Shown here one piece after another: positions 1 through 8,559 of a DNA stretch of 64,000 nt. Below the pieces are notes generated by a model. That model made no database searches, was not told the origin of the DNA, and worked only from the letters and a program-made list of their open reading frames with translations. The translations under genes and the position numbers were made by a program. Source of the stretch: Stenotrophomonas maltophilia (GTDB lineage Bacteria > Pseudomonadota > Gammaproteobacteria > Xanthomonadales > Xanthomonadaceae); the NCBI GenBank assembly GCA_900113425.1, contig FOZF01000001.1, positions 1,404,358-1,468,357 on the forward strand, in the 5' to 3' direction. Numbering within the stretch: the first letter of the stretch is position 1; every line of letters begins with the position of its first letter.

Positions 1-144
1 CCGTGCTCGGCCGGCGACATGTGCCCGCCCTACCCCAGCGGCGGCCCGGCCCGCTACGTGCTGGAACTCAACGCCGGCCAGGCCGAGAAGCTCAAGCTGA
101 AGGACGGTACCGAACTGACCTTCGGCCCGGGCATCGAGAAGTAA
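1..144 (+). CDS. C-terminal fragment of an unidentified protein
   Basis: The window opens inside a reading frame that runs in frame 1 to a TAA at 142-144. The visible 47 residues hold a short Cys motif (CSAGDMC) and a Pro-Gly stretch, followed by a charged Lys-Glu-rich end finishing in PGIEK. I do not recognise the family. The two closely spaced cysteines would suit a disulfide or a metal site, but that is speculation. The start lies outside the window. Confidence 0.6.
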   Translation, partial: PCSAGDMCPPYPSGGPARYVLELNAGQAEKLKLKDGTELTFGPGIEK

Positions 145-179
145 GCCCACCCGGCCCGGCAGCCGGCCAGCACCCGGTC

Positions 180-219
180 GGGGTCAGATCCCTTTCGCAC
201 GCGGACGGGATCTGGCCCC
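180..219. repeat. GGGGTC-type palindromic repeat, copy 1
   Basis: Two 13-bp arms, GGGGTCAGATCCC and GGGATCTGGCCCC, face each other across about 14 bp with one mismatch. They lie in the 126-bp gap between the fragment gene and the SirB1-like gene. The same GGGGTC(A/G)GATCC theme recurs at 42226-42265, so this is a dispersed palindrome family, distinct in sequence from the GTAG/SMAG repeats. There is no T-run, so it is not an obvious intrinsic terminator. Confidence 0.6.
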
Positions 220-270
220 TGGATTTTTCACGCCACACCGCTTGAATCCGTCTGCGATTGCCGCCAGTCT

Positions 271-1122
271 GTGAGCATGCCGGACCGGATCACACTCCCC
301 GACTGGGATGCACTGGCCGACCTCGAAGACGAGGCGCTGCCGTTGTTGCCGACCGCGCTGCTGATCGCGCGCGATGAATACCCGGATCTGCAGCCGTCCA
401 CCTACGACGCGCTGATCCAGAGCCATGTCGACCACCTTCGCGCCGAAGTGGACAGCATCGAGCGCAGTCCGCTGAAAATGGCCGCGATCAATCGCCACCT
501 GTTCGACGAGCTGGGCTACAGCGGCGACCACGACGAGTATTACGATCCACGCAACAGTTATCTCAACCAGGTATTCGAACGCAGGCTCGGCAATCCGATC
601 TCGCTGGCGCTGGTACAGATGGAGGTCGCGCGGCGGCTTGGCATTCCGCTGGACGGCGTGTCCTTCCCCGGCCACTTCCTGGTGCGCCTGCCGGTGGATG
701 ACGGTGTCCTGGTGATGGACCCGTTCAACGGCGGCCGGCCGCTGGATGTGGACGAACTGCGCGAGCGCGCAAAGTCACATCTGGGCGGGCAGATGCCCGA
801 CGACCAGGTGCTGGCGCAGATTCTCGATCCGGCACCCTCCCGCGCGATCCTGATGCGGATGCTGCGCAACCTGCACGGCGTGTATGCCGAGGCCGGTGAA
901 TGGGACCGTGCCGCGCGCAGTGCCGACCGCCTGCTGAAGCTGGCGCCGGAGCAGGACGACGCCCTGCGCGACCGGGGCCTGGCCTACCTGCAGCTGGAGT
1001 ACCTGACGGGAGCCCGGCACGATCTGGGGCAGTACCTCAAGCGCAATCCCGAGGCCAGCGACGCGCAGTGGCTGCGCGAGAAGCTGATCGATCTGGGCGG
1101 GCCGATGCCACGGCTGCATTGA
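271..1122 (+). CDS. SirB1-family protein (transglutaminase-like fold plus TPR)
   Basis: A 283-residue protein of the SirB1 family. The conserved stretch around residues 95-138, with SYLNQVFERRLGNPISLALV followed by a GVSFPGHFLVR block, is the family hallmark. The C-terminal third (about 190-283) looks like tetratricopeptide repeats, with a run reading LRDRGLAYLQLEYLTGARHD. SirB1 proteins have a transglutaminase-like fold and their biochemical role is not settled, so no reaction is assigned. The first start is GTG at 271, with an ATG two codons later at 277. Neither has a good Shine-Dalgarno sequence. The gene stands alone, convergent with rubredoxin. Confidence 0.85.
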   Translation: MSMPDRITLPDWDALADLEDEALPLLPTALLIARDEYPDLQPSTYDALIQSHVDHLRAEVDSIERSPLKMAAINRHLFDELGYSGDHDEYYDPRNSYLNQVFERRLGNPISLALVQMEVARRLGIPLDGVSFPGHFLVRLPVDDGVLVMDPFNGGRPLDVDELRERAKSHLGGQMPDDQVLAQILDPAPSRAILMRMLRNLHGVYAEAGEWDRAARSADRLLKLAPEQDDALRDRGLAYLQLEYLTGARHDLGQYLKRNPEASDAQWLREKLIDLGGPMPRLH

Positions 1123-1161
1123 GGCGGTCGGTGCGCGTAGCTGCGGCCCGCCCCACGTCCG

Positions 1162-1353
1162 TCAATCGACCTCGACCATCTCGAAATCGGCCTTGGTGAC
1201 GCCGCAGTCCGGGCAGGTCCAGGTGTCCGGAATGTCTTCCCAGCGCGTGCCCGGCGCAATGCCCTCTTCCGGCAGGCCGTCGGCCTCGTGGTAAAGGAAG
1301 CCGCAGACCACGCACATCCAGGTACGCAGGGTGGTGGGGGTGGCGTCGCTCAT
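1162..1353 (-). CDS. rubredoxin
   Basis: A 63-residue one-electron carrier protein. It has the two CxxC knuckles of rubredoxin: [10 protein letters not shown] near the N-terminus and [14 protein letters not shown] near the C-terminus, which together bind one iron through four cysteines. The size and the spacing between knuckles fit a single-domain rubredoxin. The reading frame extends upstream to 1404, but the ATG at 1353 ([12 protein letters not shown]) gives the normal family length. It is divergent from thiE, leaving 67 bp for both promoters. Its physiological partner cannot be told from the context. Confidence 0.93.
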   Translation of the reverse strand: MSDATPTTLRTWMCVVCGFLYHEADGLPEEGIAPGTRWEDIPDTWTCPDCGVTKADFEMVEVD

Positions 1354-1420
1354 CGGATAATCGGGGTTGAATTCACGGGCCGCCATTGTCCCATCGCGGT
1401 CCACTCACCGGTAGCCATCG

Positions 1421-2047
1421 ATGACCTCTGCTTCCCCGGCGCCCCATGGCGTCTACCTCATCACCCCGGATGAGCCCGACACCGCACGCCTGCTGGCCCG
1501 CACCGCGCCGTTGCTGGCCGCCGGCGCCACCTGGCTGCAGTACCGCAACAAGACTGCCAGCGACGCGCTGCGGCTGGAACAGGCCACCGCACTGCAGGCG
1601 CTGTGCGCGGAGCACGGCGTGCCGCTGATCGTCAATGATGACCCGGCACTGGCCCGCGCCGTAGGCGCAGCCGGCGTGCATCTGGGCGGTACCGACGGCG
1701 ACATCGCCAGCGCGCGCGCCCTGCTCGGTGCCGACGCCATCATCGGCGCCTCCTGCTACGACCAGCTGGCCAACGCCGAGGCCGCCGCAGCCGCTGGCGC
1801 CAGCTATGTGGCCTTCGGCGCCTTCTTTCCGACCACCACCAAGATCACCACCAGCCGTGCCCACATCGATCTGCTGCGGCAGAGCGCCGCACTGGGCGTA
1901 CCGCGGGTGGCGATCGGCGGCCTGACGCCGGACAATGTCGGTCCCCTCATCGAGGCCGGCGCCGACCTGGTGGCCGTGGTCAGCGGCATCTACGCCGCAG
2001 CGGACCCGGTCGCCACCCAGCGCGCCTACCTCGCCCAGTTCCGGTAA
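1421..2047 (+). CDS. thiE: thiamine-phosphate synthase
   Basis: Couples 4-amino-2-methyl-5-hydroxymethylpyrimidine diphosphate with the thiazole phosphate to give thiamine monophosphate. The 208 residues follow the ThiE TIM-barrel order: WLQYRNK near residue 40, the IVNDD strand, VHLGGTDGD, the GAFFPTTTK substrate-binding loop near 130 and IGGLTPDN near 165. It lies 15 bp upstream of hemL on the same strand, so the two are probably cotranscribed. The other thiamine gene in the window, thiC, is far away at 38-40 kb and carries its own riboswitch. I saw no riboswitch before thiE. Confidence 0.95.
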   Translation: MTSASPAPHGVYLITPDEPDTARLLARTAPLLAAGATWLQYRNKTASDALRLEQATALQALCAEHGVPLIVNDDPALARAVGAAGVHLGGTDGDIASARALLGADAIIGASCYDQLANAEAAAAAGASYVAFGAFFPTTTKITTSRAHIDLLRQSAALGVPRVAIGGLTPDNVGPLIEAGADLVAVVSGIYAAADPVATQRAYLAQFR

Positions 2048-2062
2048 CACCCAGGAAACCCG

Positions 2063-3352
2063 ATGAACCACGACCAGTCCCACGCCCTGTTCTCCCGTGC
2101 CCAGCACTTGCTGCCGGGCGGCGTCAATTCGCCGGTCCGCGCGTTCAAGTCGGTCGGCGGCGAGCCCTTCTTCGTCGAGCGCGCCGATGGCGCCTACCTG
2201 TACGACGTGGACGGCAACCGCTACATCGACTATGTCGGTTCCTGGGGTCCGATGATCGTCGGCCACAATCATCCGGCGGTACGCCAGGCAGTGAAGAAGG
2301 CCGTCGAACAGGGACTCTCGTTCGGCGCGCCGTGCGCCGCCGAAGTGACGATGGCCGAGACCATCACCCGCCTAGTGCCGTCCTGCGAGATGGTGCGGAT
2401 GGTCAACTCCGGCACCGAAGCGACCCTGTCGGCGATCCGCCTGGCGCGCGGTGCCACCGGTCGCAACCGCATCGTCAAGTTCGAAGGGTGTTACCACGGC
2501 CATGGCGACTCGTTCCTGGTGAAGGCCGGCAGCGGCATGCTGACCCTCGGTGTGCCCACCTCGCCGGGCGTTCCGGCAGGCCTGAGCGAACTCACCCTGA
2601 CCCTGCCCTACAACGACTTCGAGGCCGCCACCGCGCTGTTCGAGGCACAGGGCAGCGAGATCGCCGGCCTGATCATCGAACCGGTGGTTGGCAACGCCAA
2701 CTGCATCCCGCCGCGCGACGGGTACCTGCAGCACCTGCGCGAGCTGTGCACGCAACACGGCGCACTGCTGATCTTCGATGAAGTGATGACCGGCTTCCGC
2801 GTGGCGCTCGGCGGCGCGCAGGCGCATTACGGGATCACGCCTGACCTGACCACCTTCGGCAAGATCATCGGCGGCGGCATGCCGGTGGGCGCCTATGGCG
2901 GTCGCCGCGACCTGATGCAGCAGATCGCCCCCGCCGGCCCGATCTACCAGGCCGGCACGCTCAGCGGCAATCCGGTGGCGATGGCGGCCGGCCTGGCAAT
3001 GCTGGAACTGGTCCAGCAGCCCGGCTTCCACGCCGACCTGGCCGAGCGCACCGCACGCCTGTGCGAGGGACTGGAAGCTGCGGCCGCAGACGCCGGAGTG
3101 GCCGTGACCACGACCCGGGTCGGCGCGATGTTCGGGCTGTTCTTCACCAGCGAGAAGGTGGAGACCTATGCGCAGGCCACCGCCTGTGACATTCCGGCGT
3201 TCAACCGCTTCTTCCACGCAATGCTGGACCAGGGTGTGTTCCTGGCACCGTCGGCGTACGAGGCCGGCTTCCTGTCCAGTGCGCACGATGATGCGGTGAT
3301 CGAAGCGACGCTGGCCGCTGCACGCGTGGCGTTCAAGGCCGCCAAGGGCTGA
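2063..3352 (+). CDS. hemL: glutamate-1-semialdehyde 2,1-aminomutase
   Basis: Converts glutamate-1-semialdehyde to 5-aminolevulinate, the last step of the C5 route to tetrapyrroles, using pyridoxal or pyridoxamine phosphate. The 429-residue chain has the class III aminotransferase pattern: the N-terminal [13 protein letters not shown] segment that marks GSA aminomutases, [20 protein letters not shown], the [10 protein letters not shown] stretch, [10 protein letters not shown], and the PLP lysine in [18 protein letters not shown] (around residue 270). The length matches the family. It starts 15 bp after thiE and ends before a cluster of palindromic repeats that separates it from the convergent azurin gene. 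Confidence 0.97.
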   Translation: MNHDQSHALFSRAQHLLPGGVNSPVRAFKSVGGEPFFVERADGAYLYDVDGNRYIDYVGSWGPMIVGHNHPAVRQAVKKAVEQGLSFGAPCAAEVTMAETITRLVPSCEMVRMVNSGTEATLSAIRLARGATGRNRIVKFEGCYHGHGDSFLVKAGSGMLTLGVPTSPGVPAGLSELTLTLPYNDFEAATALFEAQGSEIAGLIIEPVVGNANCIPPRDGYLQHLRELCTQHGALLIFDEVMTGFRVALGGAQAHYGITPDLTTFGKIIGGGMPVGAYGGRRDLMQQIAPAGPIYQAGTLSGNPVAMAAGLAMLELVQQPGFHADLAERTARLCEGLEAAAADAGVAVTTTRVGAMFGLFFTSEKVETYAQATACDIPAFNRFFHAMLDQGVFLAPSAYEAGFLSSAHDDAVIEATLAAARVAFKAAKG

Positions 3353-3364
3353 GCCCTGCTCATG

Positions 3365-3503
3365 GCGGGTGCCAACCTTGGTTGGCACTGCCTTGCACCG
3401 TATCCACGCATGGCGTGGAGCTACTGCACCCTGTAGAGCCGAGCCATGCCCGGCTCATCGTACGCAGCGCGGAAAAGAGCAGTCGAGCATGGCTCGACGC
3501 TAC
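3365..3503. repeat. cluster of GTAG/SMAG-type palindromes between hemL and azurin
   Basis: The gap between two convergent genes is almost entirely hairpins. GGTGCCAACC facing GGTTGGCAC lies near 3368-3388. A GTAG-headed unit reads on the minus strand at 3402-3424, another on the plus strand begins GTAGAGCCGAGCC at 3433, and a third on the minus strand (GTAGCGTCGAGCC) covers 3483-3503. The GTAG head followed by a short GC-rich stem is the pattern of the S. maltophilia SMAG REP family. The hairpins may end transcription from both sides. Confidence 0.75.
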
Positions 3504-3511
3504 AAACGGCA

Positions 3512-3961
3512 TCAACCAAAGACGAACGTGCCCTTCATCATCGCGAAGTGGCCGGGGAACGAGCAGAAGAAGGTGTAGTCACCGCCCTTCTGCAGGCCCT
3601 GGGTAGAGAAGCGCACGCGCGTGGTCTCGCCGCCGCCGATCACCTTGGTGTGCGCCAACACGCGCTTGTCGGCCTTCGGCAGGTAGCTGTTGGCCAGGGT
3701 CATGCGCATGCCCGCCATCGCCACCGGCTGGTAATCGGCACTGCGGGTCAGCACCCAGTTGTGGCCCATGGCAGTGGCAGCCAGCTTGCCGGTGTGGCGC
3801 AGGGTCAGGTCCACGGCGGTGCAGTCGGCGGCGACCTTGATCTCGCGACTGCTGAAGCTCATCTGGTCGGTGCTGTCGATGCTCACCGCACACACCCGCG
3901 CCATCGCCGACGGCGCCAGCATCAGCGCGCCCAGTCCCACTGCCACCTTCCAAGCCTTCAT
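3512..3961 (-). CDS. azu: azurin, periplasmic blue copper protein
   Basis: A small electron carrier with a type 1 copper site, working in the periplasm. The first 21 residues (MKAWKVAVGLGALMLAPSAMA) are a signal peptide with an AMA cleavage site. The mature part shows the ligand set: His in TAMGHNWVL, then Cys, His and Met in FFCSFPGHFAMMKGTF near the end. A Cys pair early in the mature chain (RVCAV and ADCTAV) matches the azurin disulfide. The ATG at 3961 has AGGAGA upstream, and the same frame continues further upstream without a better start. The total of 149 residues is typical. Confidence 0.94.
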   Translation of the reverse strand: MKAWKVAVGLGALMLAPSAMARVCAVSIDSTDQMSFSSREIKVAADCTAVDLTLRHTGKLAATAMGHNWVLTRSADYQPVAMAGMRMTLANSYLPKADKRVLAHTKVIGGGETTRVRFSTQGLQKGGDYTFFCSFPGHFAMMKGTFVFG

Positions 3962-4084
3962 CGTTGCATCTCCTGCGGATTCAAGCGCCATTCTAGGCAG
4001 CCCCCTGTGGCCGCGTCTGCGACCGTCTGTCGCATGCCCACTCCAGGGTTTCCCGCACACTTGCCGCAATGGCATGCTCGGCCG

Positions 4085-4687
4085 ATGCGGATCGACCTGT
4101 TGCTGCTGGATGTAGATGGCGTGCTGGTGCATTACCAGCGCGCGCAGCGCGTGCTGCATCTGGCGCAGGCGCTGGGGGTTCCGACGCAGGCCGTGCAGGC
4201 CGCGTTGTACGACAGCGGGCTGGAAGCCGCGCATGACAATGGCGCGCTGGGCAGCCCGGCCTATCTGGCGCGATTGGGAGAGCTGCTGCACAGGACCGTC
4301 GACGTGGACACCTGGACGGCAGCGCGGCAAGCCGCGAGCCATCCGCAGCGCGCAGTCCTGCAACGGCTGCAGGCCCTGCAGCTGCCGATGGCGGTGCTGA
4401 CCAACAATGGCGCGCTGATGAAGCAGGCGTTGCCTTCCCTGCTGCCGGAACTGTTCCCTGCCCTACAGGGTCGCGTGTTCTGCAGCGCCGATTTCGGCCT
4501 GCGCAAACCGGCGCCGGAGGTGTTCCTGCGCACGCTGGAGATGCTCGATGCAGCGCCCGCGCACACGCTGTTCGTCGATGACCTGTTCGCCAACGTGCGC
4601 GGCGCACGCGCCGCCGGCCTGCACGCGGAAACCGTGCACGATGGCCGTGGGCTGGGCAAGGTGTTGAAGCGCTACGCATTGAGGTAG
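4085..4687 (+). CDS. HAD-family hydrolase
   Basis: A 200-residue haloacid-dehalogenase-like phosphatase. Motif I is LLLLDVDGVL at residues 4-13 with the nucleophilic Asp, motif II is the VLTNNG stretch, motif III is the Lys in DFGLRKPAPEVF, and motif IV is TLFVDDLFANVRGARAAG. This arrangement suits a small-molecule phosphatase with a helical cap, but the substrate is unknown. An in-frame ATG at 4035 would add 17 residues; 4085 is preferred because the protein then begins at the first strand of the fold. The stop codon TAG is the last three bases of a SMAG repeat head (GTAG, 4684-4687). Confidence 0.88.
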   Translation: MRIDLLLLDVDGVLVHYQRAQRVLHLAQALGVPTQAVQAALYDSGLEAAHDNGALGSPAYLARLGELLHRTVDVDTWTAARQAASHPQRAVLQRLQALQLPMAVLTNNGALMKQALPSLLPELFPALQGRVFCSADFGLRKPAPEVFLRTLEMLDAAPAHTLFVDDLFANVRGARAAGLHAETVHDGRGLGKVLKRYALR

Positions 4688-5288
4688 CGCCGGGCCATGC
4701 CCGGCGTCTCCCGATCCTGATCCGTGGCAATCGCCGGGCATGGCCCGGCGCTACCGTATCGGTGAATCAGCGCGCGGCGATGAACGCTGCAACGGCGGCA
4801 CGCGGGCGCTTCTGAGGCCAACGGAAGCGCTACGCATTGAGGTAGCGCCGGACCATGCCCGGCGTCCCCTGATCCTGATCCGTGGCAATCGCCGGGCATG
4901 GCCCGGCGCTACCGTATCGGTGGAGCAGCGCGCGGCGATGAACGCTGCAACGGCGGCAGGCAGGCGCTTTTGAGGCCAACGGAAGCGCTACGCGGTGAGG
5001 TAGCGCCGGGCCATGCCCGGCTTCTCCTGATCCGTGGCGATCGCCGGGCATGGCCCGGCGCTACCGTATCGGTGAATCAGCGCGCCGCGATGAACGCTGC
5101 AACGGCGGCAGGCAGGCGCTTTTGAGGCCAACGGAAGCGCTACGCGGTGAGGTAGCGCCGGGCCATGCCCGGCGTCTCCTGATCCCGATCCGCGGCGCTC
5201 GCCGGGCATGGCCCGGCGCTACCGTATCGGTGAATCAGCGCGCCGCGACGAACGCAGCGATCGCCGCACGCAGGCGCTTGAGGCCCTC
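4669..5288. repeat. four-fold tandem amplification of the HAD-argD intergenic region
   Basis: The 3' end of the HAD gene, a pair of facing GTAG/SMAG palindromes and the 3' end of argD form one unit repeated in tandem. Units begin with GCGCTACGC at 4669, 4827, 4985 and 5137, giving periods of 158, 158 and 152 bp; the shorter unit lacks 6 bp in the spacer between the two palindromes. Each unit ends in a degenerate copy of the argD tail (TCAGCGCGC..., then AGGCGCTT...GAGGCC). Only the last one belongs to the real argD. Frames across the array are by-products of the repeats, not genes. Confidence 0.9.
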
Positions 5289-6461
5289 GGCCACTTCCTC
5301 GTCGGTAATGTTCAGCGACGGCACGAAGCGCAGCACGTCCGGACCGGCCTGCAGGGTCAGCAGGCCGTGTTCGGCCGCGTGATCGAGGATGGCACCGGCC
5401 TGCCCGGCGAAGTCCTTGGCCAGGACCGCGCCCAGCATCAGTCCGCGCCCCCGCACGCCACTGAACACACCGAATTCCTCGCTGATGCGGGCGAAACCAT
5501 CGCGCAGCGCCTTCGACTGGCGGCTGACGTTGGCGGCGATCTCCGGCGAGGCCAGCTTGCGCAGCGCTACGCGGGCGACGGCAGCAGCCAGCGGATTGCC
5601 ACCGAAGGTGGTGCCGTGCGCACCGAACTGCATGGTCTCGGCGACCTTCGGGCCGGCCAGCATCGCGCCGATGGGGAAGCCGCCTCCCAGCGCCTTGGCC
5701 AGGGTGACCATGTCCGGCACCACGTCATCCTGCCAGTGCGCGAACAGCGTGCCGGTACGGCCCATGCCCGCCTGGATCTCATCCAGCACCAGCAGCGCGC
5801 CGTGCTGGTCGCACAGCTCGCGCACGCGCTTGAGGAAACCGGACTTGGCCGGCATCACGCCGCCCTCGCCCTGCACCGGCTCCAGCATCACCGCCGCCAC
5901 GTCGCCCGCGGCCATCGCCGTTTCCAGCTGCACTTCGTCGTTGAAGTCGATGTAGCGGAAGCCACCGGGCAGCGGCTCATAGCCTTCCTGGTACTTCGGC
6001 TGGGCGGTGGCGGTCACCGCGCCCAGGGTGCGGCCGTGGAAGCTGCCACGGAACGTGATGATCACCCGCTTGTCAGCCGGCCGCCCCTGGCTGGAGGCCC
6101 ACTTGCGCACCATCTTGATCGCCACTTCATTGGCTTCGGCGCCGGAATTGCACAGGAACACGCGCTCGGCGAAGCGGCTGGCCTTCACCAGCTCTTCTGC
6201 CAGGTGCAGCGGCGGTGCGCTGTAGAACACATTGCTGGTGTGCCAGAGCTTGCCGGCCTGCTCGACCAGTGCCGCCACCAGATCCGGGTCGTTGTGGCCC
6301 AGGCCGCACACGGCGATACCGGCCGCCAGATCGATGAACTCACGGCCCTGGCTGTCCCACACGCGGGCGCCCTGGCCACGCTCCAGCACCACCTGGCGAG
6401 GCTTGTAGACCGGCAGGTAGTAGTGCGAAAGGGAGATCAGCGGGTCGGTCGCGGCGGTCAT
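5235..6461 (-). CDS. argD: acetylornithine/succinyldiaminopimelate aminotransferase family
   Basis: A PLP-dependent class III aminotransferase of 408 residues, most like ArgD, which interconverts N-acetylglutamate semialdehyde and N-acetylornithine in arginine synthesis and often also serves lysine synthesis. Visible motifs are the LCNSGAEANEVAIKMVRKW block, TFRGSFHGRTLGAVTAT, LEPVQGEGG, LLVLDEIQAGMGRTG, and the PLP lysine in TLAKALGGGFPIGAM. No other arg genes are nearby, so the physiological role rests on sequence. The gene is divergent from the channel gene with a 63-bp gap. Its 3' end forms the right edge of the tandem array at 4669-5288. Confidence 0.9.
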   Translation of the reverse strand: MTAATDPLISLSHYYLPVYKPRQVVLERGQGARVWDSQGREFIDLAAGIAVCGLGHNDPDLVAALVEQAGKLWHTSNVFYSAPPLHLAEELVKASRFAERVFLCNSGAEANEVAIKMVRKWASSQGRPADKRVIITFRGSFHGRTLGAVTATAQPKYQEGYEPLPGGFRYIDFNDEVQLETAMAAGDVAAVMLEPVQGEGGVMPAKSGFLKRVRELCDQHGALLVLDEIQAGMGRTGTLFAHWQDDVVPDMVTLAKALGGGFPIGAMLAGPKVAETMQFGAHGTTFGGNPLAAAVARVALRKLASPEIAANVSRQSKALRDGFARISEEFGVFSGVRGRGLMLGAVLAKDFAGQAGAILDHAAEHGLLTLQAGPDVLRFVPSLNITDEEVAEGLKRLRAAIAAFVAAR

Positions 6462-6524
6462 GGCAGTCGGCAGGATTCAGGAATGCCCATTCTCGCGCCG
6501 GAACCCCTGCGGCACAATGCGCCC

Positions 6525-7397
6525 ATGCGACCGTTCTCCGCCCCCCAGCTGAACCCCGCCGCCGAAACCGGCTGGCGCCGCCAGTGGTTCGACATCATCT
6601 ACCGGCACGATACCCGGCCCTCGCGCAATTTCGACCTGTTGCTGGTGGTGACCATCATCGCCAGCATCCTGGTGGTGATGATCGACAGCGTGCAGCACCT
6701 GCACGCCGAGTGGTCCACCAGCCTGTACGTGCTCGAATGGGGCTTCACCCTCATCTTCACCGCCGAGTACCTGCTGCGGCTGGCGGTGGTCAAGCGCCCG
6801 CTGCGCTATGCCGTGAGCGTGTGGGGCATCATCGACCTGCTGTCGATCCTGCCCGCGTACCTGTCGATGTTCATCCCCGGCGCGCAGAGCCTGCTGGTGG
6901 TGCGTGCACTGCGCATCCTGCGCGTGTTCCGCATCCTCAAGCTGACCCGCTACATCGAGGAAAGCGGCGTGCTGATGCAGTCGCTGTGGCGCAGCCGGCG
7001 GAAGATCCTGGTGTTCCTGTTCACGGTGATCACCATCACCATCATCGCCGGCGCGCTGATGTACGTGATCGAAGGACCGGAAAACGGCTTCAGCAACATT
7101 CCTGCCAGCATGTACTGGGCGGTGGTGACCATGGCCACGGTCGGCTTCGGCGACATCGTGCCGCAGACAGTGCTCGGCCGCTTCGTCACGTCCGTGCTGA
7201 TCCTGATCGGCTACAGCATCATTGCCGTGCCCACCGGCATCTACACCGCCGAACTGGCCAGCACCATGCGCGAGGCCGAGCTGGCGGCGCGCCGCGATGC
7301 CCGGGGCTGCCCGCACTGCGGGCTGGAAGGCCACGAACCGGATGCACGGCACTGCCGGGCCTGCGGCAACGCGCTGCCGGAGACATTCAACCGCTGA
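6525..7397 (+). CDS. voltage-gated-type potassium channel with C-terminal zinc ribbon
   Basis: A 290-residue inner-membrane ion channel. It has several hydrophobic segments (first near residues 38-56), an S4-like helix with regularly spaced arginines (RALRILRVFRILKLTRYI), and the pore motif TMATVGFGDIVP, which carries the potassium selectivity filter. After the last helix comes a cytoplasmic tail with CPHC at about 262-265 and CRAC near 278-281, a four-cysteine zinc ribbon. The ATG at 6525 follows a CACAAT box by six bases, so the mRNA may be leaderless. It is divergent from argD. Confidence 0.88.
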   Translation: MRPFSAPQLNPAAETGWRRQWFDIIYRHDTRPSRNFDLLLVVTIIASILVVMIDSVQHLHAEWSTSLYVLEWGFTLIFTAEYLLRLAVVKRPLRYAVSVWGIIDLLSILPAYLSMFIPGAQSLLVVRALRILRVFRILKLTRYIEESGVLMQSLWRSRRKILVFLFTVITITIIAGALMYVIEGPENGFSNIPASMYWAVVTMATVGFGDIVPQTVLGRFVTSVLILIGYSIIAVPTGIYTAELASTMREAELAARRDARGCPHCGLEGHEPDARHCRACGNALPETFNR

Positions 7398-7502
7398 CCC
7401 GTACCTGCGCGGGGCGGTGAGCGGCCTGCCACCGTCCCCGCCTCAGCGCATCTGATTGCTGGCACTGACCAGCGCGTCGGCACACTGGACTGTCACCCGG
7501 AT

Positions 7503-8483
7503 CTACTGCCGGTTGCTCTGGAACACCAGCGCGTTGTAGACATGCAGCAGTCGCCCGGCCGAACCCCGCGGAGCCATCGAGGGCGAATCCAGCATGCGCC
7601 GCTCGAAGTCGTTGTACGGGGTCTTGCTGCTGACCCGCTGCAGGCGCTCCTTGCCTTCGCGACGGAAGTTCTCGGCCTCGCGCTCGAAGCTGTTCCAGTC
7701 CAGCTTGCCCGGTTCCTGATCGGCCACCTTGGCATGTGCTTCGTCGGAAATGCGATTGAAGGCCTGCAGCCGCTCACCGGCCTGCGCCGGATCGAAATCG
7801 TCGTCGCCCATCAGGTCCATGATCGCTTTCGCTTCCAGCATCATCGCCAGCCGGTAGTACTCGCGGGTGCGGCCCTCGGCCTGTTCCAGCGCCTTGAGCT
7901 GCTCGCGCTGGGCAGCATCGTTCTGGCGCTCCAGTTCAACGTTGAACGTTTCGCTGGCGCCCGCGAAGGCCTTGAACGCAGCCATCAGCGGCGCGTGCAG
8001 CTGCTTGCCCTTGGCGAACTGGTCGTCCTCGTAATCCTGGCGCTCGTAGTAGTCGTGTGCCTCATGGCTGACCGGCACCAGCGCCTTCAGCGCCTGCAGG
8101 TAGCGGCCAGCCGCCGCATCGAGTTCCGGCAGCGCGGGCTGGGCCGCGATGGCCTCGGTGATCGGTGCGTCGCACTGCTTCATGTCGTAGTCGTCGATCT
8201 CGCTCGGTCCGTACACACGGGTCTCGCGTCCGCTCGGACCGGCCTCCAGATCCTTGATCCATCCCGTGTAGGAGCGGGCGCTGCCATGCACCTCGGAATC
8301 GACCGCGTTGAAGCAGCCGATATAGGCATTGAGCTTGGCGGTCAGCTGCTGCTGGGCATCCTGCGTCGGCGCGGCATCAGTCTTGTCGGACGTGCCGGGC
8401 GAGGTGGACGGCTTGCCACCACAGGCGACCAGGGTAAGCGACAACGACGCAGCGAGCAGCGCTGCAGTGGCACGACGGAGCAT
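7503..8483 (-). CDS. YiiG-like lipoprotein (DUF3829)
   Basis: A 326-residue predicted outer-envelope lipoprotein. The N-terminus MLRRATAALLAASLSLTLVAC ends in a lipobox with Cys21, followed by a Gly/Ser/Thr-rich linker. The rest is a largely helical domain that fits the DUF3829/YiiG family, including a YIGCFNAVDSEVHGSARSY stretch near residue 55 and a final YNALVFQSN. The function of this family is not known. The gene is convergent with the channel gene. After its TAG stop the same frame stays open for 19 codons and ends in SASNQMR, which resembles the true C-terminus (see findings). Confidence 0.75.
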   Translation of the reverse strand: MLRRATAALLAASLSLTLVACGGKPSTSPGTSDKTDAAPTQDAQQQLTAKLNAYIGCFNAVDSEVHGSARSYTGWIKDLEAGPSGRETRVYGPSEIDDYDMKQCDAPITEAIAAQPALPELDAAAGRYLQALKALVPVSHEAHDYYERQDYEDDQFAKGKQLHAPLMAAFKAFAGASETFNVELERQNDAAQREQLKALEQAEGRTREYYRLAMMLEAKAIMDLMGDDDFDPAQAGERLQAFNRISDEAHAKVADQEPGKLDWNSFEREAENFRREGKERLQRVSSKTPYNDFERRMLDSPSMAPRGSAGRLLHVYNALVFQSNRQ

Positions 8484-8559
8484 CTACGCACATCCTTGTT
8501 GAAAACGATTACAGCCGCGAATTCTATCGCAGTTGGCCGCTCATGACACTCGCGCCGGA

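Noticed and set aside
4669-5288. Regularly spaced repeats resembling a CRISPR array
   Set aside because: The units are about 155 bp, the spacers are not unique and each repeat contains gene tails and GTAG palindromes; no cas gene is present.
4672-5382. Several similar 70-110 residue frames beginning MARRYR or MPGD
   Set aside because: They recur only because the DNA is tandemly repeated, and they read through palindromes; no ribosome-binding sites or conserved protein features.
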